A stretch of DNA of 45,446 nucleotides, from the NCBI GenBank assembly GCA_947476185.1, contig CANJPX010000022.1, forward strand, positions 1-45,446, given 5' to 3'. The DNA is from Bacteroidota bacterium (lineage in GTDB: Bacteria > Bacteroidota > Bacteroidia > 2-12-FULL-35-15). Each line of letters opens with the position of its first letter. Positions within the stretch are counted from its first letter, which is position 1. This document shows positions 16,640-26,046 of the stretch, piece by piece. The notes below the pieces were generated by a model. It made no database searches. It saw only the letters and a program-made list of their open reading frames with translations, and had not been told where the DNA came from. Position numbers and translations under genes: made by a program.

Positions 16640-19129
16640 ATGGCTGAGCCTAAAAAAAATACAATTAAAAATACATTAAAAGAAGAGACACCTGAAAGCA
16701 AGACTCCTAAAGAGCAAAAAGCTAAAAAGGAAAAACTTGCTGCCGATGCAAACAAGGTTCCTTTGATTGAAAAAATAAATAATTTCTTTGCATTCGCGAG
16801 AAATGAACAGTTTCAAAAAATTGTTGGATTATCCCTTTTGCTTTTATCGATTTACACTGCCATCGCTTTCACTTCATTTGCATTTACATGGCAGATAGAT
16901 CAGGATAAAGTGATGGGTAATTTATTTTCTCCTGATGTTGCAGTAGCCAATTGGTTGGGAAAAGTAGGAGCTTTATTATCACACATTTTTATTCACAAAT
17001 GGTTTGGTGTTGCTTCTTATATCTTTTCTTTTGTTGCATTGGTAACGGGTTTAAGGATCACATTTAATCTGGAGTTAGTAAATGTCAGAAAAACGTATAT
17101 CTTTTCTTTCTTCTTTTTGATCTTTACTTCCGTTGCACTCGGATATATTTTTCATGATGCATTATTTTATCTGGGTGGCGCATTTGGCTATACCATCAGC
17201 AATAAGTTGAATAGCATTTTAGGATTTATTGGAACTGGCGTTTTGCTTTGTTTTACTTTTCTTGTATTCCTTGTCGCTGCATTCAACATTTCTCTTGATC
17301 TAAGCAGAAAAGATCCGGTTTCAGATGAGGAAAAAGTGGAGCCTGTTGAAGAAGAGGAAAAAATATTGCCTGTCAATGCTTTTAAAGAAGAGTTGGAGGA
17401 AGAACCATTTGTTGAGGAAGTTTATAAGTCTCAGGAAATGGAAATCACAAATGAGGAAAAACATGATATTGTTGAAGAGGTTGAAAAGCCGGTTGAGAAA
17501 GAGCCGATAGTTATATCTACAGAAGAAAATGGGGTTCAGTTCATTGTAGAAAAAATGGACGAGAAAGACCAGGAACTTACTCCTGAACAAATATCAGAGG
17601 CACTAGTGGAGCAAGTGGGGGAATACGATCCTACTTTAGATCTTGGAACGTATCAATTTCCAACGATAGATCTATTAGAAAATTACGGTGGCTCAAAAGA
17701 TATTGTAATAAATACCGAAGAGCTGAATGCCAATAAAGACCGTATCCTTAAGACACTTAGTGATTACGGTATCGAGATAGATAAAATAAAAGCTACTGTT
17801 GGTCCTACAGTTACATTATATGAAATTATTCCTGCAGCGGGTGTACGTATCTCAAAAATTAAAAATTTAGAAGATGATATAGCGTTGAGTCTTTCAGCAT
17901 TAGGCATTCGTATCATTGCTCCAATTCCGGGTAAAGGAACTGTTGGTATTGAGGTTCCTAATTTGAATCCTGAAATGGTTCCGATGCGTTCATTGATCGC
18001 ATCCGAAAAATTTCAAAATACCACAATGGATCTTCCTATTGCATTAGGAAAAACGATCAGCAACGAAACATTTATTACCGACCTGGCAAAAATGCCGCAC
18101 TTATTAATGGCAGGAGCAACCGGACAAGGTAAATCGGTTGGATTAAATGCTGTATTGGTATCGTTGTTATACAAAAAACATCCATCACAAATCAAATTTG
18201 TTTTGGTAGATCCTAAAAAAGTGGAGTTGACCTTATTCAATAAAATTGAACGTCACTTTTTAGCGAAACTTCCGGATAGTGCTGAAGCAATTATTACCGA
18301 TACAAAAAAAGTGATCCATACGCTTAACTCTTTATGTATTGAAATGGATCAGCGTTACGACCTTTTGAAAGAAGCACAGGTGCGTAATATTAAAGAATAC
18401 AATACGAAATTCATTGCGCGGAAATTAAATCCGAATAATGGTCATAAGTTTTTACCCTACATCGTATTGGTTGTGGATGAGTTTGCCGATCTGATCATGA
18501 CGGCTGGAAAAGAGGTGGAGACGCCTATAGCCCGATTGGCACAACTTGCACGTGCAATCGGTATCCACTTGATCATTGCCACACAACGGCCATCAGTAAA
18601 TATCATTACAGGAACAATCAAAGCGAATTTCCCGGCACGTATTGCTTTCAGGGTGACATCCAAGATCGATTCACGCACCATTTTAGATTCCGGTGGTGCC
18701 GACCAACTGATCGGTAGAGGTGATATGTTGCTTTCCACAGGAAATGATCTTATTCGTTTACAATGTGCTTTTGTAGATACTCCCGAGGTTGATAAGATCT
18801 GTGATTTTATTGGAAGCCAGAGAAGTTATCCAACTGCCTTTTTGTTACCCGAATATGTGGATGAAAATGGTGAGGGAAGTGGTAAAATGGATGATCCTTC
18901 TGAAAGAGATGCACTGTTTAATCAGGCTGCTGAAATTGTTGTTTCAACACAACAAGGATCTGCGTCATTATTACAACGCAGACTTAAGTTAGGCTATAAC
19001 CGTGCAGGACGTATCGTTGATCAGTTAGAATCGGCCGGGATTATTGGCCAGTTTGAAGGGTCAAAAGCAAGAGAAGTGCTTATCAAAGATATGTTATCTT
19101 TGGAACAGTTTTTGAATAAGCCGGAATAG
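16640..19129 (+). CDS. ftsK: DNA translocase FtsK/SpoIIIE
   Basis: Septum-associated ATPase that pumps chromosomal DNA during division and helps resolve dimers. At 829 residues it has a charged start, four to five N-terminal membrane segments (about residues 60-225), a very acidic linker (about 225-320), the alpha domain (GIEIDKIKATVGPTVTLYEI), the motor with Walker A GATGQGKS at 492-499 and Walker B VVDEFAD with D613/E614, and a C-terminal gamma winged helix (LLQRRLKLGYNRAGRIVDQL), which in relatives reads orienting DNA sequences. Complete and typical for Bacteroidota, where an adjacent LolA-like gene is common. Own promoter expected, given the terminator upstream. Confidence 0.96.
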   Translation: MAEPKKNTIKNTLKEETPESKTPKEQKAKKEKLAADANKVPLIEKINNFFAFARNEQFQKIVGLSLLLLSIYTAIAFTSFAFTWQIDQDKVMGNLFSPDVAVANWLGKVGALLSHIFIHKWFGVASYIFSFVALVTGLRITFNLELVNVRKTYIFSFFFLIFTSVALGYIFHDALFYLGGAFGYTISNKLNSILGFIGTGVLLCFTFLVFLVAAFNISLDLSRKDPVSDEEKVEPVEEEEKILPVNAFKEELEEEPFVEEVYKSQEMEITNEEKHDIVEEVEKPVEKEPIVISTEENGVQFIVEKMDEKDQELTPEQISEALVEQVGEYDPTLDLGTYQFPTIDLLENYGGSKDIVINTEELNANKDRILKTLSDYGIEIDKIKATVGPTVTLYEIIPAAGVRISKIKNLEDDIALSLSALGIRIIAPIPGKGTVGIEVPNLNPEMVPMRSLIASEKFQNTTMDLPIALGKTISNETFITDLAKMPHLLMAGATGQGKSVGLNAVLVSLLYKKHPSQIKFVLVDPKKVELTLFNKIERHFLAKLPDSAEAIITDTKKVIHTLNSLCIEMDQRYDLLKEAQVRNIKEYNTKFIARKLNPNNGHKFLPYIVLVVDEFADLIMTAGKEVETPIARLAQLARAIGIHLIIATQRPSVNIITGTIKANFPARIAFRVTSKIDSRTILDSGGADQLIGRGDMLLSTGNDLIRLQCAFVDTPEVDKICDFIGSQRSYPTAFLLPEYVDENGEGSGKMDDPSERDALFNQAAEIVVSTQQGSASLLQRRLKLGYNRAGRIVDQLESAGIIGQFEGSKAREVLIKDMLSLEQFLNKPE

Positions 19130-19263
19130 GTGATTAGGTATCTAGGTGATTAGGTAATTAGGAGTCTATAAAGCTTAAGGTGACTCGGATCAAGTCCCCC
19201 TTTGAAGGGGGCAGGGGGATGACCTAAAGTTCAATTGATAACAGAAAATAAAAAAGAATAATT
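19130..19263. repeat. Intergenic degenerate repeats with CCCCCTT/AAGGGGG hairpin
   Basis: The ftsK-lolA gap begins with several loose copies of GGTGATTAGGTA-like sequence (about 19130-19165). Then comes CCCCCTTTGAAGGGGG (about 19196-19211), a perfect 7-bp inverted repeat with a 2-base loop, followed by CAGGGGG. I recall sequences of this sort as dispersed intergenic repeats in Bacteroidota. It may also weaken read-through from ftsK. Confidence 0.6.
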
Positions 19264-19905
19264 ATGTTTACTAAAAAATTATCAATTATTGCCTTTTTGG
19301 CTATTGGAAGTTTAAGCCTTGCAGCACAAGATCAGGATCCGAAAGCAAAGAAAATATTGGATGAGTTAAGTGCAAAAACCAAAGCTTACACAACCATCAA
19401 AGCTGAATTTTCTTGGGTGGTGGAGAAAAAAGATAAATCCAAAGATTCACAAAGTGGTAAAATTCAGACAAAGGGAGCAAAATATAAATTGGAAATTCCC
19501 GGACATGAAATTTATTGTGATGGAAAAACGGTGTGGGATTTTATTAAAGATGCAAATGAAGTTCAGATAAAAGATATGGAAGTAGGAGGGGATGATGCCG
19601 TTAATCCTTCAAATATATTTACCATTTATGAAAAGGGGTTTAAATATAAATTTGAAAGTGAAGATGCAACAACTCAAGTGGTCACTTTATTTCCAATTAA
19701 TCCGGATAAGAAAAAGTTTCATACTATTAAGTTGTATATTGATAAAGCAAAAAAACAGATAAGTAGTGTAAAGATGTTGATGAAAGACGGAAGCACTCAA
19801 ACCTATACCATAAAGTCGTTTACGGGTAGTGCTGTAATTCCTGATACTGATTTTGCATTTGATCCAAAAGCCCACAAAGGTGTTTCAATTGAAGATCTGA
19901 GATAA
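19264..19905 (+). CDS. lolA: LolA-like outer-membrane lipoprotein carrier protein
   Basis: Periplasmic lipid-binding carrier, 213 residues with a signal peptide ending LSLAAQ near residue 22. LolA-type features: an N-terminal helix region (AKKILDELSAKTKAYTTIKA), then the half-barrel strands FSWVVEKKDK, GKIQTKGAKYKLEIPGHEIYCDGKTVW, NPSNIFTIYEKGFKY, and a late strand pair TYTIKSFTGSAVIPDTDFAFDP. The length fits the family and the position after ftsK is conserved in many Bacteroidota. The lipoprotein-shuttling role is a family inference; Bacteroidota LolA homologues are diverse and some may carry other lipids. Confidence 0.85.
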   Translation: MFTKKLSIIAFLAIGSLSLAAQDQDPKAKKILDELSAKTKAYTTIKAEFSWVVEKKDKSKDSQSGKIQTKGAKYKLEIPGHEIYCDGKTVWDFIKDANEVQIKDMEVGGDDAVNPSNIFTIYEKGFKYKFESEDATTQVVTLFPINPDKKKFHTIKLYIDKAKKQISSVKMLMKDGSTQTYTIKSFTGSAVIPDTDFAFDPKAHKGVSIEDLR

Positions 19906-19922
19906 TAGATCGTGTATAAAAT

Positions 19923-19962
19923 AAAAAAGCCCCTTTTTCTGAAAAGAAGAAGGGGCTTTTTT
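19923..19962. terminator. Bidirectional terminator after lolA
   Basis: AAAAAAGCCCCTT (19923-19935) pairs with AAGGGGCTTTTTT (19950-19962). It lies between the convergent genes ending at 19905 and 19976 and has A/T runs suitable for both strands. Confidence 0.92.
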
Positions 19963-19975
19963 ATCAAAAGAAAAA

Positions 19976-20422
19976 TTATTTTTTGATCATTCTTCTAATG
20001 ACCCACAATACGATAAATCCAAGAGGAACTAGAAATGCCCATAAAGGATAGGCTGTTACACTTGTTTTAAAACTAAAATCTTCTGTTAAAATGGTAAGTT
20101 GTTTGCTGCTATCAAACTTATGTTTGAAGTTCGCCTCACCATTCACAAAATTCAATTGAAGGTCTTCACCATTCATTATGAAATTGATCTTGCCCTTATT
20201 CAGAAGTAATTTGGTATGATTTGGATTGAAGAATTTTAATTTAATATCTACTTCCTGAAAAGTTAAAATAAAAGATGGAATAGAAACTTCAATGTCATCG
20301 TTTGTAATGCGGGCAATTACAATGGAATTATCAACGATACCTGATTCCTGATCTTGTCCCTCTTTAGAAAATCCAGAAAAAAATGAACAAAAGAAAATAA
20401 TTGCAAAAAATATTTTTTTCAT
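19976..20422 (-). CDS. Membrane-anchored periplasmic protein of unknown function
   Basis: I do not recognise a family. The 148 residues contain a signal peptide (MKKIFFAIIFFCSFFSGFS), an extracytoplasmic region of about 95 residues that reads as one beta-sandwich-like domain (VDIKLKFFNPNHTKLLL, GKINFIMNGEDLQLNF), then a C-terminal membrane helix (LWAFLVPLGFIVLWVI) and a basic tail RRMIKK. This predicts a type I membrane protein with its domain in the periplasm. It is a single-gene unit with its own -7-like element (TATATTTG, 20440-20447 on the minus strand, 18 bases before the start) and shares the lolA terminator. The position beside lolA may be coincidental. Confidence 0.75.
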   Translation of the reverse strand: MKKIFFAIIFFCSFFSGFSKEGQDQESGIVDNSIVIARITNDDIEVSIPSFILTFQEVDIKLKFFNPNHTKLLLNKGKINFIMNGEDLQLNFVNGEANFKHKFDSSKQLTILTEDFSFKTSVTAYPLWAFLVPLGFIVLWVIRRMIKK

Positions 20423-20439
20423 ACTTTTTTATTTGGACA

Positions 20440-20447
20440 CAAATATA
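20440..20447 (-). promoter_or_regulatory. -7 element for the 19976-20422 gene
   Basis: The minus-strand TATATTTG matches TAnnTTTG perfectly and lies 17 bases upstream of the start codon. A TTTG is found upstream but with shorter spacing than the usual 19-20 bases. Confidence 0.5.
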
Positions 20448-20585
20448 CTCCTTTCGTAAAATCAAAAGCTAACTTTTAGATAAAAGGTGTAAAATTGTAT
20501 GTTAAATTAGCAGATATATATAATAAAAAAATGCCCTCATAAATAATATGAAAGCATTAAAAATCGGGGGATGTTTTTTTTAAGA

Positions 20586-20735
20586 TTAGTCGATCAATAT
20601 GGCCTCTGGATACTTTTCCTGCCAAACCTTCAAGGCGACTGTTGATCTAATTGTTATTGTTGTTCTGTTGTCCAATTGCAATTTAAATTTTGGGCGATTA
20701 TCGATAATTTCTTTTTTTATTTTAGTCATTTTCAT
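20586..20735 (-). CDS. Small basic protein, 47-49 residues, downstream of clpB
   Basis: A short minus-strand ORF with strong coding character: MKMTKIKKEIIDNRPKF, then LQLDNRTTITIRSTVALKVW, then QEKYPEAILID and stop. A start at 20735 gives 49 residues and an internal ATG at 20729 gives 47. The layout (basic head, xDNRTTITIRS strand, ALKxWxxKYPxA tail) resembles small hypothetical proteins I associate with Bacteroidota genomes, but I cannot name the family. Soluble, no signal or membrane segment. It follows clpB on the same strand after a 171-bp gap, so it may have its own promoter. The antisense strand has an open hydrophobic frame here, which I take to be its shadow. Confidence 0.6.
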   Translation of the reverse strand: MKMTKIKKEIIDNRPKFKLQLDNRTTITIRSTVALKVWQEKYPEAILID

Positions 20736-20906
20736 GATTTTTTTAGTTATTAAGTTTTACTCTTCGACTCTTTATGATTTTAATCATAATCGGGCCATTT
20801 TAATTTTACTTTTTGCGCTGGCACCCGCATTTCATTTTGTTGTTTATATTGATAACACAGCATCTCTGCCAATTATTGCAGGCTTAACATATATTAACAT
20901 TGTTCT

Positions 20907-23540
20907 TTATTTGGTTTTTTCTTTCTTCATTTTTTTCTCAGCTTCAATTGGATTACGGAAAATGAATTCTTTGTCGAATACATCTAATACTATCTGAGCA
21001 TCTTTTTCAACTTTTCCGGCCAAAATCTGTTTCGAAAGTTCATTCAGAACTCTTTTTTGCATGACTCTTTTTACAGGTCTGGCACCAAATTGCGGGTCAA
21101 AGCCTAGTTGTGCCAACCAGTCAATTGCTTCAAGGGTTGCAGAAAGATGAATATTGTTTTCTTCAAGCATTTTGGCAATTCCATTTAATTGAAGTTCAAC
21201 AATACGGTGTACATTTTCCCGGCTAAGAGGTGTGAACATTATCGTTTCATCGATGCGGTTCAGGAACTCGGGACGCACTGATTTTTTCAATAGTTCAAAC
21301 ACTTCCACTTTTGTTTTTGCCATCACATCGTTTTTATTCCGATCGGTCATTTTCTCAAAATTCTCCTGTATTAAATGTGAACCGATATTGGATGTCATAA
21401 TAATGATGGTATTCTTGAAATTTACCACACGTCCTTTGTTATCCGTTAAGCGGCCATCATCAAGTACTTGTAGCAAAATATTAAAAACATCGGGATGGGC
21501 TTTTTCAATTTCATCCAATAATACAACACTGTATGGTTTTCTTCTGACAGCTTCCGTCAATTGACCTCCTTCTTCGTAACCAACATATCCGGGAGGTGCT
21601 CCCACTAAGCGACTAACGGAATGACGTTCCTGATATTCGCTCATGTCAATACGCGTCATGCTATTCTCGTTACTGAATAAGAATTCTGCTAAAGCTTTTG
21701 CTAATTCAGTTTTTCCCACTCCTGTAGTTCCCAGGAATATGAAGGAACCGATAGGTCGTTTTGTGTCTTGCAGTCCGGCACGGCTTCTTCTCACAGCATC
21801 GCTGATCGCTTCTATCGCTTCCTCTTGCCCGACAACACGTTTATGCAATTCATCCTCCAGATGCAATAATTTTTCGCGCTCACTTTGCAACATGCGGGAA
21901 ACAGGAATGCCTGTCCAAACAGCTATAACTTCAGCGATATCTTCGCTTCCTACTTCTTCTTTGATCATTTGAGAACCATCTTTTTGCATCTCTGCCAGTT
22001 TGCTTTCAAATGATCGTAATTGAATTTCCGAATCTTTGATCTTGCCATAGCGGATCTCAGCAACTTTCCCGTAATCTCCATTACGTTCAGCCTGATCGGC
22101 TTCGAATTTAAAATGTTCAACTTCTTCTTTTACTTTTTGAATTCCTTCAACAACTTCTTTTTCGCCTTGCCATTTTGCACGCAGATCGCTTCTCTTATCG
22201 GATAGTTCAGCAATTTCTTTATGGAGATCTTCCAGTTTTTTCTGGTCATTTTCTCTTTTGATCGCTTCACGTTCGATCTCCAACTGACGTATTTTGCGTT
22301 CCACTTCATCCAATTCAATTGGCATGGAGTTGATCTGCATTCTCAATTTGGAAGCAGCTTCATCCATTAGGTCAATTGCCTTATCGGGAAGGAATCTATC
22401 ATTTATATAACGTTGTGATAATTCCACAGCAGCGATTATCGCTTCATCTTTGATACGGACCTTATGATGCGTCTCATATTTTTCTTTGATACCACGTAAA
22501 ATTGAAATAGCATCTTCGGCACTTGGTTCATCAACCATTACCTTTTGGAATCTTCTTTCCAGTGCTTTATCTTTCTCGAAATATTTTTGAAATTCGCTTA
22601 AAGTAGTAGCACCTATTGCGCGTAATTCTCCGCGTGCCAATGCAGGTTTTAAAATATTTGCAGCATCCATTGCGCCTTCGCCACCACCGGCACCAACAAG
22701 TGTATGGATCTCATCAATGAATAAAATAATTTCCCCTTCGGCAGAAACAACTTCCTTTACAACTGATTTTAATCGTTCTTCAAATTCGCCTTTAAATTTT
22801 GCACCCGCGATGAGTGATCCCATATCCAAAGAAAAAATTTGCTTCGACTTTAAGTTCTCTGGAACGTCTCCGTTAATAATGCGATGTGCAAGGCCTTCTG
22901 CAATAGCTGTTTTACCAACACCTGGCTCACCAACTAGAATCGGATTGTTTTTTGTTCTGCGTGAAAGAATCTGCAAAACCCTTCTGATTTCTTCATCACG
23001 ACCGATCACAGGGTCAAGCTTCCCTTTTTTCGCCTGATCATTTAAATTGATCGCATATTTGTTCAATGCGTTATAAGTGTCTTCTGCAGTTTGACTGGTT
23101 GCTTTAGCACCTTTTCGCAATTCTGTTATTGCGGCCTTCAGATCTTTTTCATTTACGCCATTATCTTTTAATAATTGCGATATGGTATCTTTTGTTGAAA
23201 GAATGGCGAGTAGTAAATGTTCTATTGAAACATATTCATCGCCAAATTCTTTTAAATATGTTGATGCTTTTATAATTACCTGATTTGCATGGCTTGATAA
23301 AACGGGCTGCCCACCTGAAACTTTCGGGTAACTCTCAATTATTTTATCCAGTGTTTTTGTGAATAGAGGAATATTTACATTCAGTTTCTTCAGAATGAAG
23401 GGTGTAACATTTTCATCTACTTCCAAAATTCCTTTTAAAATATGCCCATTCTCAATGGTTTGCTGACCATTGATGGTAACAAGTTGAACTGCTTTTTGAA
23501 CAGCTTCTTGCGATTTGATTGTGAAATTATTGAGGTTCAT
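20907..23540 (-). CDS. clpB: ATP-dependent disaggregase ClpB
   Basis: Hexameric AAA+ chaperone that threads proteins out of aggregates with DnaK/DnaJ help after heat or other stress. I start it at 23540 ([18 protein letters not shown]); upstream residues would be a non-homologous extension. The 877 residues contain the N-terminal Clp repeats (about 1-145), AAA-1 with Walker A GEPGVGKT (204-211) and [22 protein letters not shown], the coiled-coil middle domain (about 410-520), AAA-2 with Walker A GTTGVGKT (604-611) and [16 protein letters not shown], and the C-terminal small domain. There is no ClpP-binding tripeptide loop that I can see, which separates it from ClpA/ClpC. Full length and intact. 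Confidence 0.96.
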   Translation of the reverse strand: MNLNNFTIKSQEAVQKAVQLVTINGQQTIENGHILKGILEVDENVTPFILKKLNVNIPLFTKTLDKIIESYPKVSGGQPVLSSHANQVIIKASTYLKEFGDEYVSIEHLLLAILSTKDTISQLLKDNGVNEKDLKAAITELRKGAKATSQTAEDTYNALNKYAINLNDQAKKGKLDPVIGRDEEIRRVLQILSRRTKNNPILVGEPGVGKTAIAEGLAHRIINGDVPENLKSKQIFSLDMGSLIAGAKFKGEFEERLKSVVKEVVSAEGEIILFIDEIHTLVGAGGGEGAMDAANILKPALARGELRAIGATTLSEFQKYFEKDKALERRFQKVMVDEPSAEDAISILRGIKEKYETHHKVRIKDEAIIAAVELSQRYINDRFLPDKAIDLMDEAASKLRMQINSMPIELDEVERKIRQLEIEREAIKRENDQKKLEDLHKEIAELSDKRSDLRAKWQGEKEVVEGIQKVKEEVEHFKFEADQAERNGDYGKVAEIRYGKIKDSEIQLRSFESKLAEMQKDGSQMIKEEVGSEDIAEVIAVWTGIPVSRMLQSEREKLLHLEDELHKRVVGQEEAIEAISDAVRRSRAGLQDTKRPIGSFIFLGTTGVGKTELAKALAEFLFSNENSMTRIDMSEYQERHSVSRLVGAPPGYVGYEEGGQLTEAVRRKPYSVVLLDEIEKAHPDVFNILLQVLDDGRLTDNKGRVVNFKNTIIIMTSNIGSHLIQENFEKMTDRNKNDVMAKTKVEVFELLKKSVRPEFLNRIDETIMFTPLSRENVHRIVELQLNGIAKMLEENNIHLSATLEAIDWLAQLGFDPQFGARPVKRVMQKRVLNELSKQILAGKVEKDAQIVLDVFDKEFIFRNPIEAEKKMKKEKTK

Positions 23541-23967
23541 GATGTTTTTATTTTTATATGCTGTGAATGTCAAAGAATATTCCAAATTATTAAATGACCA
23601 AGATCAAGACGAATTGGCTGATTGGTCATTCGCAAAATGACGTATTGGCTTATTTAAAGAATCTTTTGAGGACTGAAAGTGGGAAAATAAATACGAGTGA
23701 CTAAAATATATTTTTATTGATAAAAAATTGACGTTGGGTAAAAATCTATTCCCTTATGTTTCGTGGCTTAATCGGAGGGTAATCTGGATTAGATTGATTA
23801 TATCTTAATATTGGGCGTCTTATTTTAAATGATCGTACTAATTTAGCTGTCGATTTTTCCAGAATGTTTTTACAAATAATATAAAATATATATATATATT
23901 ATTATTATCTCAAGCAACAAATAGTTAAGGATAATAGGATAGAGAATATTTTTTTTTGAAAAGTATA
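23541..23967. other. clpB upstream region without genes
   Basis: AT-rich spacer, including a TA-dinucleotide tract near 23885-23900. No ORF with coding character and no RNA gene recognised. ATTCTTTG on the minus strand just before clpB (about 23571-23578) is one to two bases off the -7 consensus. I see no CIRCE-type inverted repeat. Confidence 0.5.
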
Positions 23968-24003
23968 AAGATCTCCTACCGACTTTCATCAATAGGAGAT
24001 CTT
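23968..24003 (-). terminator. Hairpin terminator of the pirin operon
   Basis: AAGATCTCCTA (23968-23978) and TAGGAGATCTT (23993-24003) form a perfect 11-bp stem with a 14-base loop, starting five bases after the pirin stop codon and followed on the minus strand by a U-rich stretch. Confidence 0.85.
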
Positions 24004-24007
24004 AATT

Positions 24008-24718
24008 TTAGTTCATCGGAACTTCGATGATCAATATTTCAGCGTCAGTAGTAATGTTTATCGAAAACTTTTCAGTTTCCCAAATTCCGATAGCATCCCG
24101 TTTCCCTGTCTTATTGCCTTCAATGACCGTTTCCCCCTCAATGATAAAGACATAAGCGCCATTGCCTTTGTGTTTTATCGTGTAATCAACATTGCTTCCG
24201 GATTTAAATTTCCCTAAAGAAAAATAAGCATCCTGATTGATCCACATTACATCATCCGCTTTTATTGGAGCAACAATGGTTTTAAATTTATCCTTTTTGT
24301 CCTCTTCTGAAAATATACGTTGATCGTAGCGGGGAGTAACGTTGCGCTCTTTCGGGAAAACCCAGATCTGAAGAAGATTGATCTCTTCCGATGTTGAATG
24401 GTTGTATTCGCTGTGCATCAATCCCGAACCGGCGCTCATTGCCTGTATCTCATTCGGGCGGATCACTCCAATGTTGCCCATGCTGTCTTTATGTTCCAAC
24501 GTTCCGCTTAATGGAATGGTAACGATCTCCATATTGTCGTGAGGATGAGAACCAAAGCCCATTCCCGGAGCAACGATGTCATCATTTAAAACACGTAATA
24601 GTCCGAAATGCACTTTACTTGGATCATAATAGCTGGCAAAACTAAATGAATGTTTTGCATTTAACCACCCGTGATCAGCATGGCCACGCTCTGATGCTTT
24701 GTGAAATACAGTTTTCAT
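24008..24718 (-). CDS. Pirin family protein
   Basis: Cupin-type metal-binding protein of 236 residues. The N-terminal cupin has the metal-ligand pattern GSHPHDNMEIVTI followed by LSGTLEHKDSMGN, and MSAGSGLMHSEYN, all hallmarks of pirins including quercetinase YhhW. The C-terminal cupin is degenerate, as usual. Some members are quercetin 2,3-dioxygenases and others are redox-sensing co-regulators, so the reaction is uncertain here. Last gene of the MarR operon, 11 bases after the CDGSH gene and followed directly by a terminator. The company of a DODA-type dioxygenase and MarR suggests response to aromatic or oxidising compounds. Confidence 0.92.
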   Translation of the reverse strand: MKTVFHKASERGHADHGWLNAKHSFSFASYYDPSKVHFGLLRVLNDDIVAPGMGFGSHPHDNMEIVTIPLSGTLEHKDSMGNIGVIRPNEIQAMSAGSGLMHSEYNHSTSEEINLLQIWVFPKERNVTPRYDQRIFSEEDKKDKFKTIVAPIKADDVMWINQDAYFSLGKFKSGSNVDYTIKHKGNGAYVFIIEGETVIEGNKTGKRDAIGIWETEKFSINITTDAEILIIEVPMN

Positions 24719-24729
24719 TTTAAATAAAA

Positions 24730-24921
24730 TTATTTTTCAAAATTACCTGCCTTGTGTGCTCCATCACAATATGGTTTGTTTGCAGACAGACCGCATCTGC
24801 AAAGCGCTGTCATACCTTCTTTAGTTGTTTCTTTTCCGTCTCTGTCAACAATTGTTACTGTCCCGTTTACTAATAGAGGACCACCTGCTGCTACTTGAAT
24901 CTTTACATTGTTTGTTTCCAT
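24730..24921 (-). CDS. CDGSH iron-sulfur domain protein
   Basis: A 63-residue protein with one CDGSH-type iron-sulfur motif: CRCGLSANKPYCDGAH, giving the three cysteines and one histidine that bind a redox-active, acid-labile [2Fe-2S] cluster in this family. The N-terminal half forms the expected beta strands (VKIQVAAGGPLLVNG, GTVTIVDRDG). No signal or membrane segment, so cytoplasmic. Its exact role is unknown; small CDGSH proteins are thought to be redox or cluster-transfer proteins. It lies in the middle of the MarR-led operon, 14 bases after the previous gene and 11 before pirin. Confidence 0.92.
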   Translation of the reverse strand: METNNVKIQVAAGGPLLVNGTVTIVDRDGKETTKEGMTALCRCGLSANKPYCDGAHKAGNFEK

Positions 24922-24935
24922 GTTTTTTTGTTTTT

Positions 24936-25232
24936 TTAGTTCATTATTAATTTTGGTAATTCATTCGAAAGACTATTGTGAAAAGCTAATTCAAAAATTT
25001 CCGGTTTCATAAAATGAATGAGCGGAAATGTCGAAATAATGTCGAGGGCTTTTGTTTCAGAATTCGCTGAAACAATAACCCATAATTGTGAACGGTTAAA
25101 AGCCAATGAATATTGAAGAACTTTCCCTTCATCCATTAGGTCATTGATCTTTTTTCTTTGTTCCGGAATCAAGGAAATAAATTCCTCTGATAATTCATCA
25201 GGCAGTTGAATGCTAATCATGTATGTATTCAT
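24936..25232 (-). CDS. Muconolactone isomerase-like (YciI/dimeric alpha-beta barrel) protein
   Basis: Small 98-residue cytoplasmic protein. It has the ferredoxin-like alpha-beta plan of muconolactone delta-isomerase and YciI-like families: MNTYMISIQLPDELSEEFISLIPEQRKKI (split here by strand and helix), an LMDEGKVLQYSLAFNRSQLW strand pair, then SETKALDIISTFPLIHFMKPEIFELAF. No catalytic residues can be assigned from sequence alone. It lies 12 bases after the dioxygenase gene and 14 before the CDGSH gene, with the aromatic-cleavage theme consistent with a ring-fission-product isomerase. That link is an inference; it could equally be a stress-response barrel protein. Confidence 0.72.
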   Translation of the reverse strand: MNTYMISIQLPDELSEEFISLIPEQRKKINDLMDEGKVLQYSLAFNRSQLWVIVSANSETKALDIISTFPLIHFMKPEIFELAFHNSLSNELPKLIMN

Positions 25233-25244
25233 GGTATATAATTT

Positions 25245-26030
25245 TTAGTTCAATAAAATATGTCTCATGCTTAAGGTGGCATGTTGCCAGCTCATGTGAG
25301 GGAAAGTCGCTTTGTCATTTTCATTTCGCAGTCCCATTAAATAAAGCAAGGGGATAAAATGATCGTTCGTCGGATGATTAAGCCGGTATAAGTCATTGTT
25401 TTTATCAATATTAACAAGTGTTTCGATGTCATTATTTAAAATGGCATTTTTAATGATCTCATCAAATTTAATTGCCCATTCGATTGGCTGTGCATCAATA
25501 TTCTGAAAATTTGCATGAGAAAAATTATGTGTTAAATTCCCACTCAATAAGATCAATACATTTTGTTCACGCAATGGAATTAGTTTTTGTGCCAATTCAC
25601 AATGTTGGGAAAAAGATCTGTTGCGATCGATGCTCATTTGCAGAATAGGAATATTACCTGCAGGAAACAGATGCACCAACATACTCCAGGCACCATGATC
25701 TAATCCTCTGTTCTGATCTTTATTTACTGGTTCCCCGATCAACTTTTCAATGATTGGAATTAAATGTAAAGCACCTTTAGCAGGATATTCTTTGGCATAT
25801 AATTCTTCCGGAAATCCCCCAAAGTCGTGGTAAGTAGAGAGATTTTCGGAGCCGGTTATTGCGATACCATTTGTTTCCCAATGTGCCGAGATCACCAGAA
25901 TTGCATCTATACTATTTAATTGTGCTCCGATCATATTCAGATCTTTTGTATAATCGTTTTCAGCAATGGCATTCATTGGTGAGCCATGGCTGACGAAAAG
26001 GGCCGGCGTTAAATTAGTTAGCGTATGCAT
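25245..26030 (-). CDS. ygiD: DODA-type extradiol aromatic ring-opening dioxygenase (YgiD-like)
   Basis: Class III extradiol dioxygenase of 261 residues, close to the 4,5-DOPA dioxygenase/YgiD group that cleaves catechol rings. Seen here: the N-terminal LFVSHGSPMNAI with a conserved metal-binding histidine, ISAHWETNG with the second histidine, YHDFGGFPEELY, the RGLDHGAWSMLVHLFP stretch, LLSGNLTHNFSH and a C-terminal NHPTNDHFIPLLY. The length is typical and the protein cytoplasmic. Second gene in the MarR operon, 47 bases after marR with a near copy of the marR operator in that gap, so it may have an extra regulated start. The natural substrate is not determined. Confidence 0.9.
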   Translation of the reverse strand: MHTLTNLTPALFVSHGSPMNAIAENDYTKDLNMIGAQLNSIDAILVISAHWETNGIAITGSENLSTYHDFGGFPEELYAKEYPAKGALHLIPIIEKLIGEPVNKDQNRGLDHGAWSMLVHLFPAGNIPILQMSIDRNRSFSQHCELAQKLIPLREQNVLILLSGNLTHNFSHANFQNIDAQPIEWAIKFDEIIKNAILNNDIETLVNIDKNNDLYRLNHPTNDHFIPLLYLMGLRNENDKATFPHMSWQHATLSMRHILLN

Positions 26031-26046
26031 TAATAAATATTGCTTG

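Noticed and set aside
20599-20997. A 132-residue hydrophobic open frame on the plus strand between the lolA block and clpB
   Set aside because: It overlaps the end of clpB antisense and the small minus-strand gene antisense. Its hydrophobicity is what the complement of lysine-rich coding sequence gives, and no good start signal was seen. Its central part (20740-20900) is not covered by a gene, so a small chance remains.
23880-23910. TA-dinucleotide tract upstream of clpB as a functional element
   Set aside because: Short simple sequence in AT-rich DNA; no symmetry or conserved motif to support a role.
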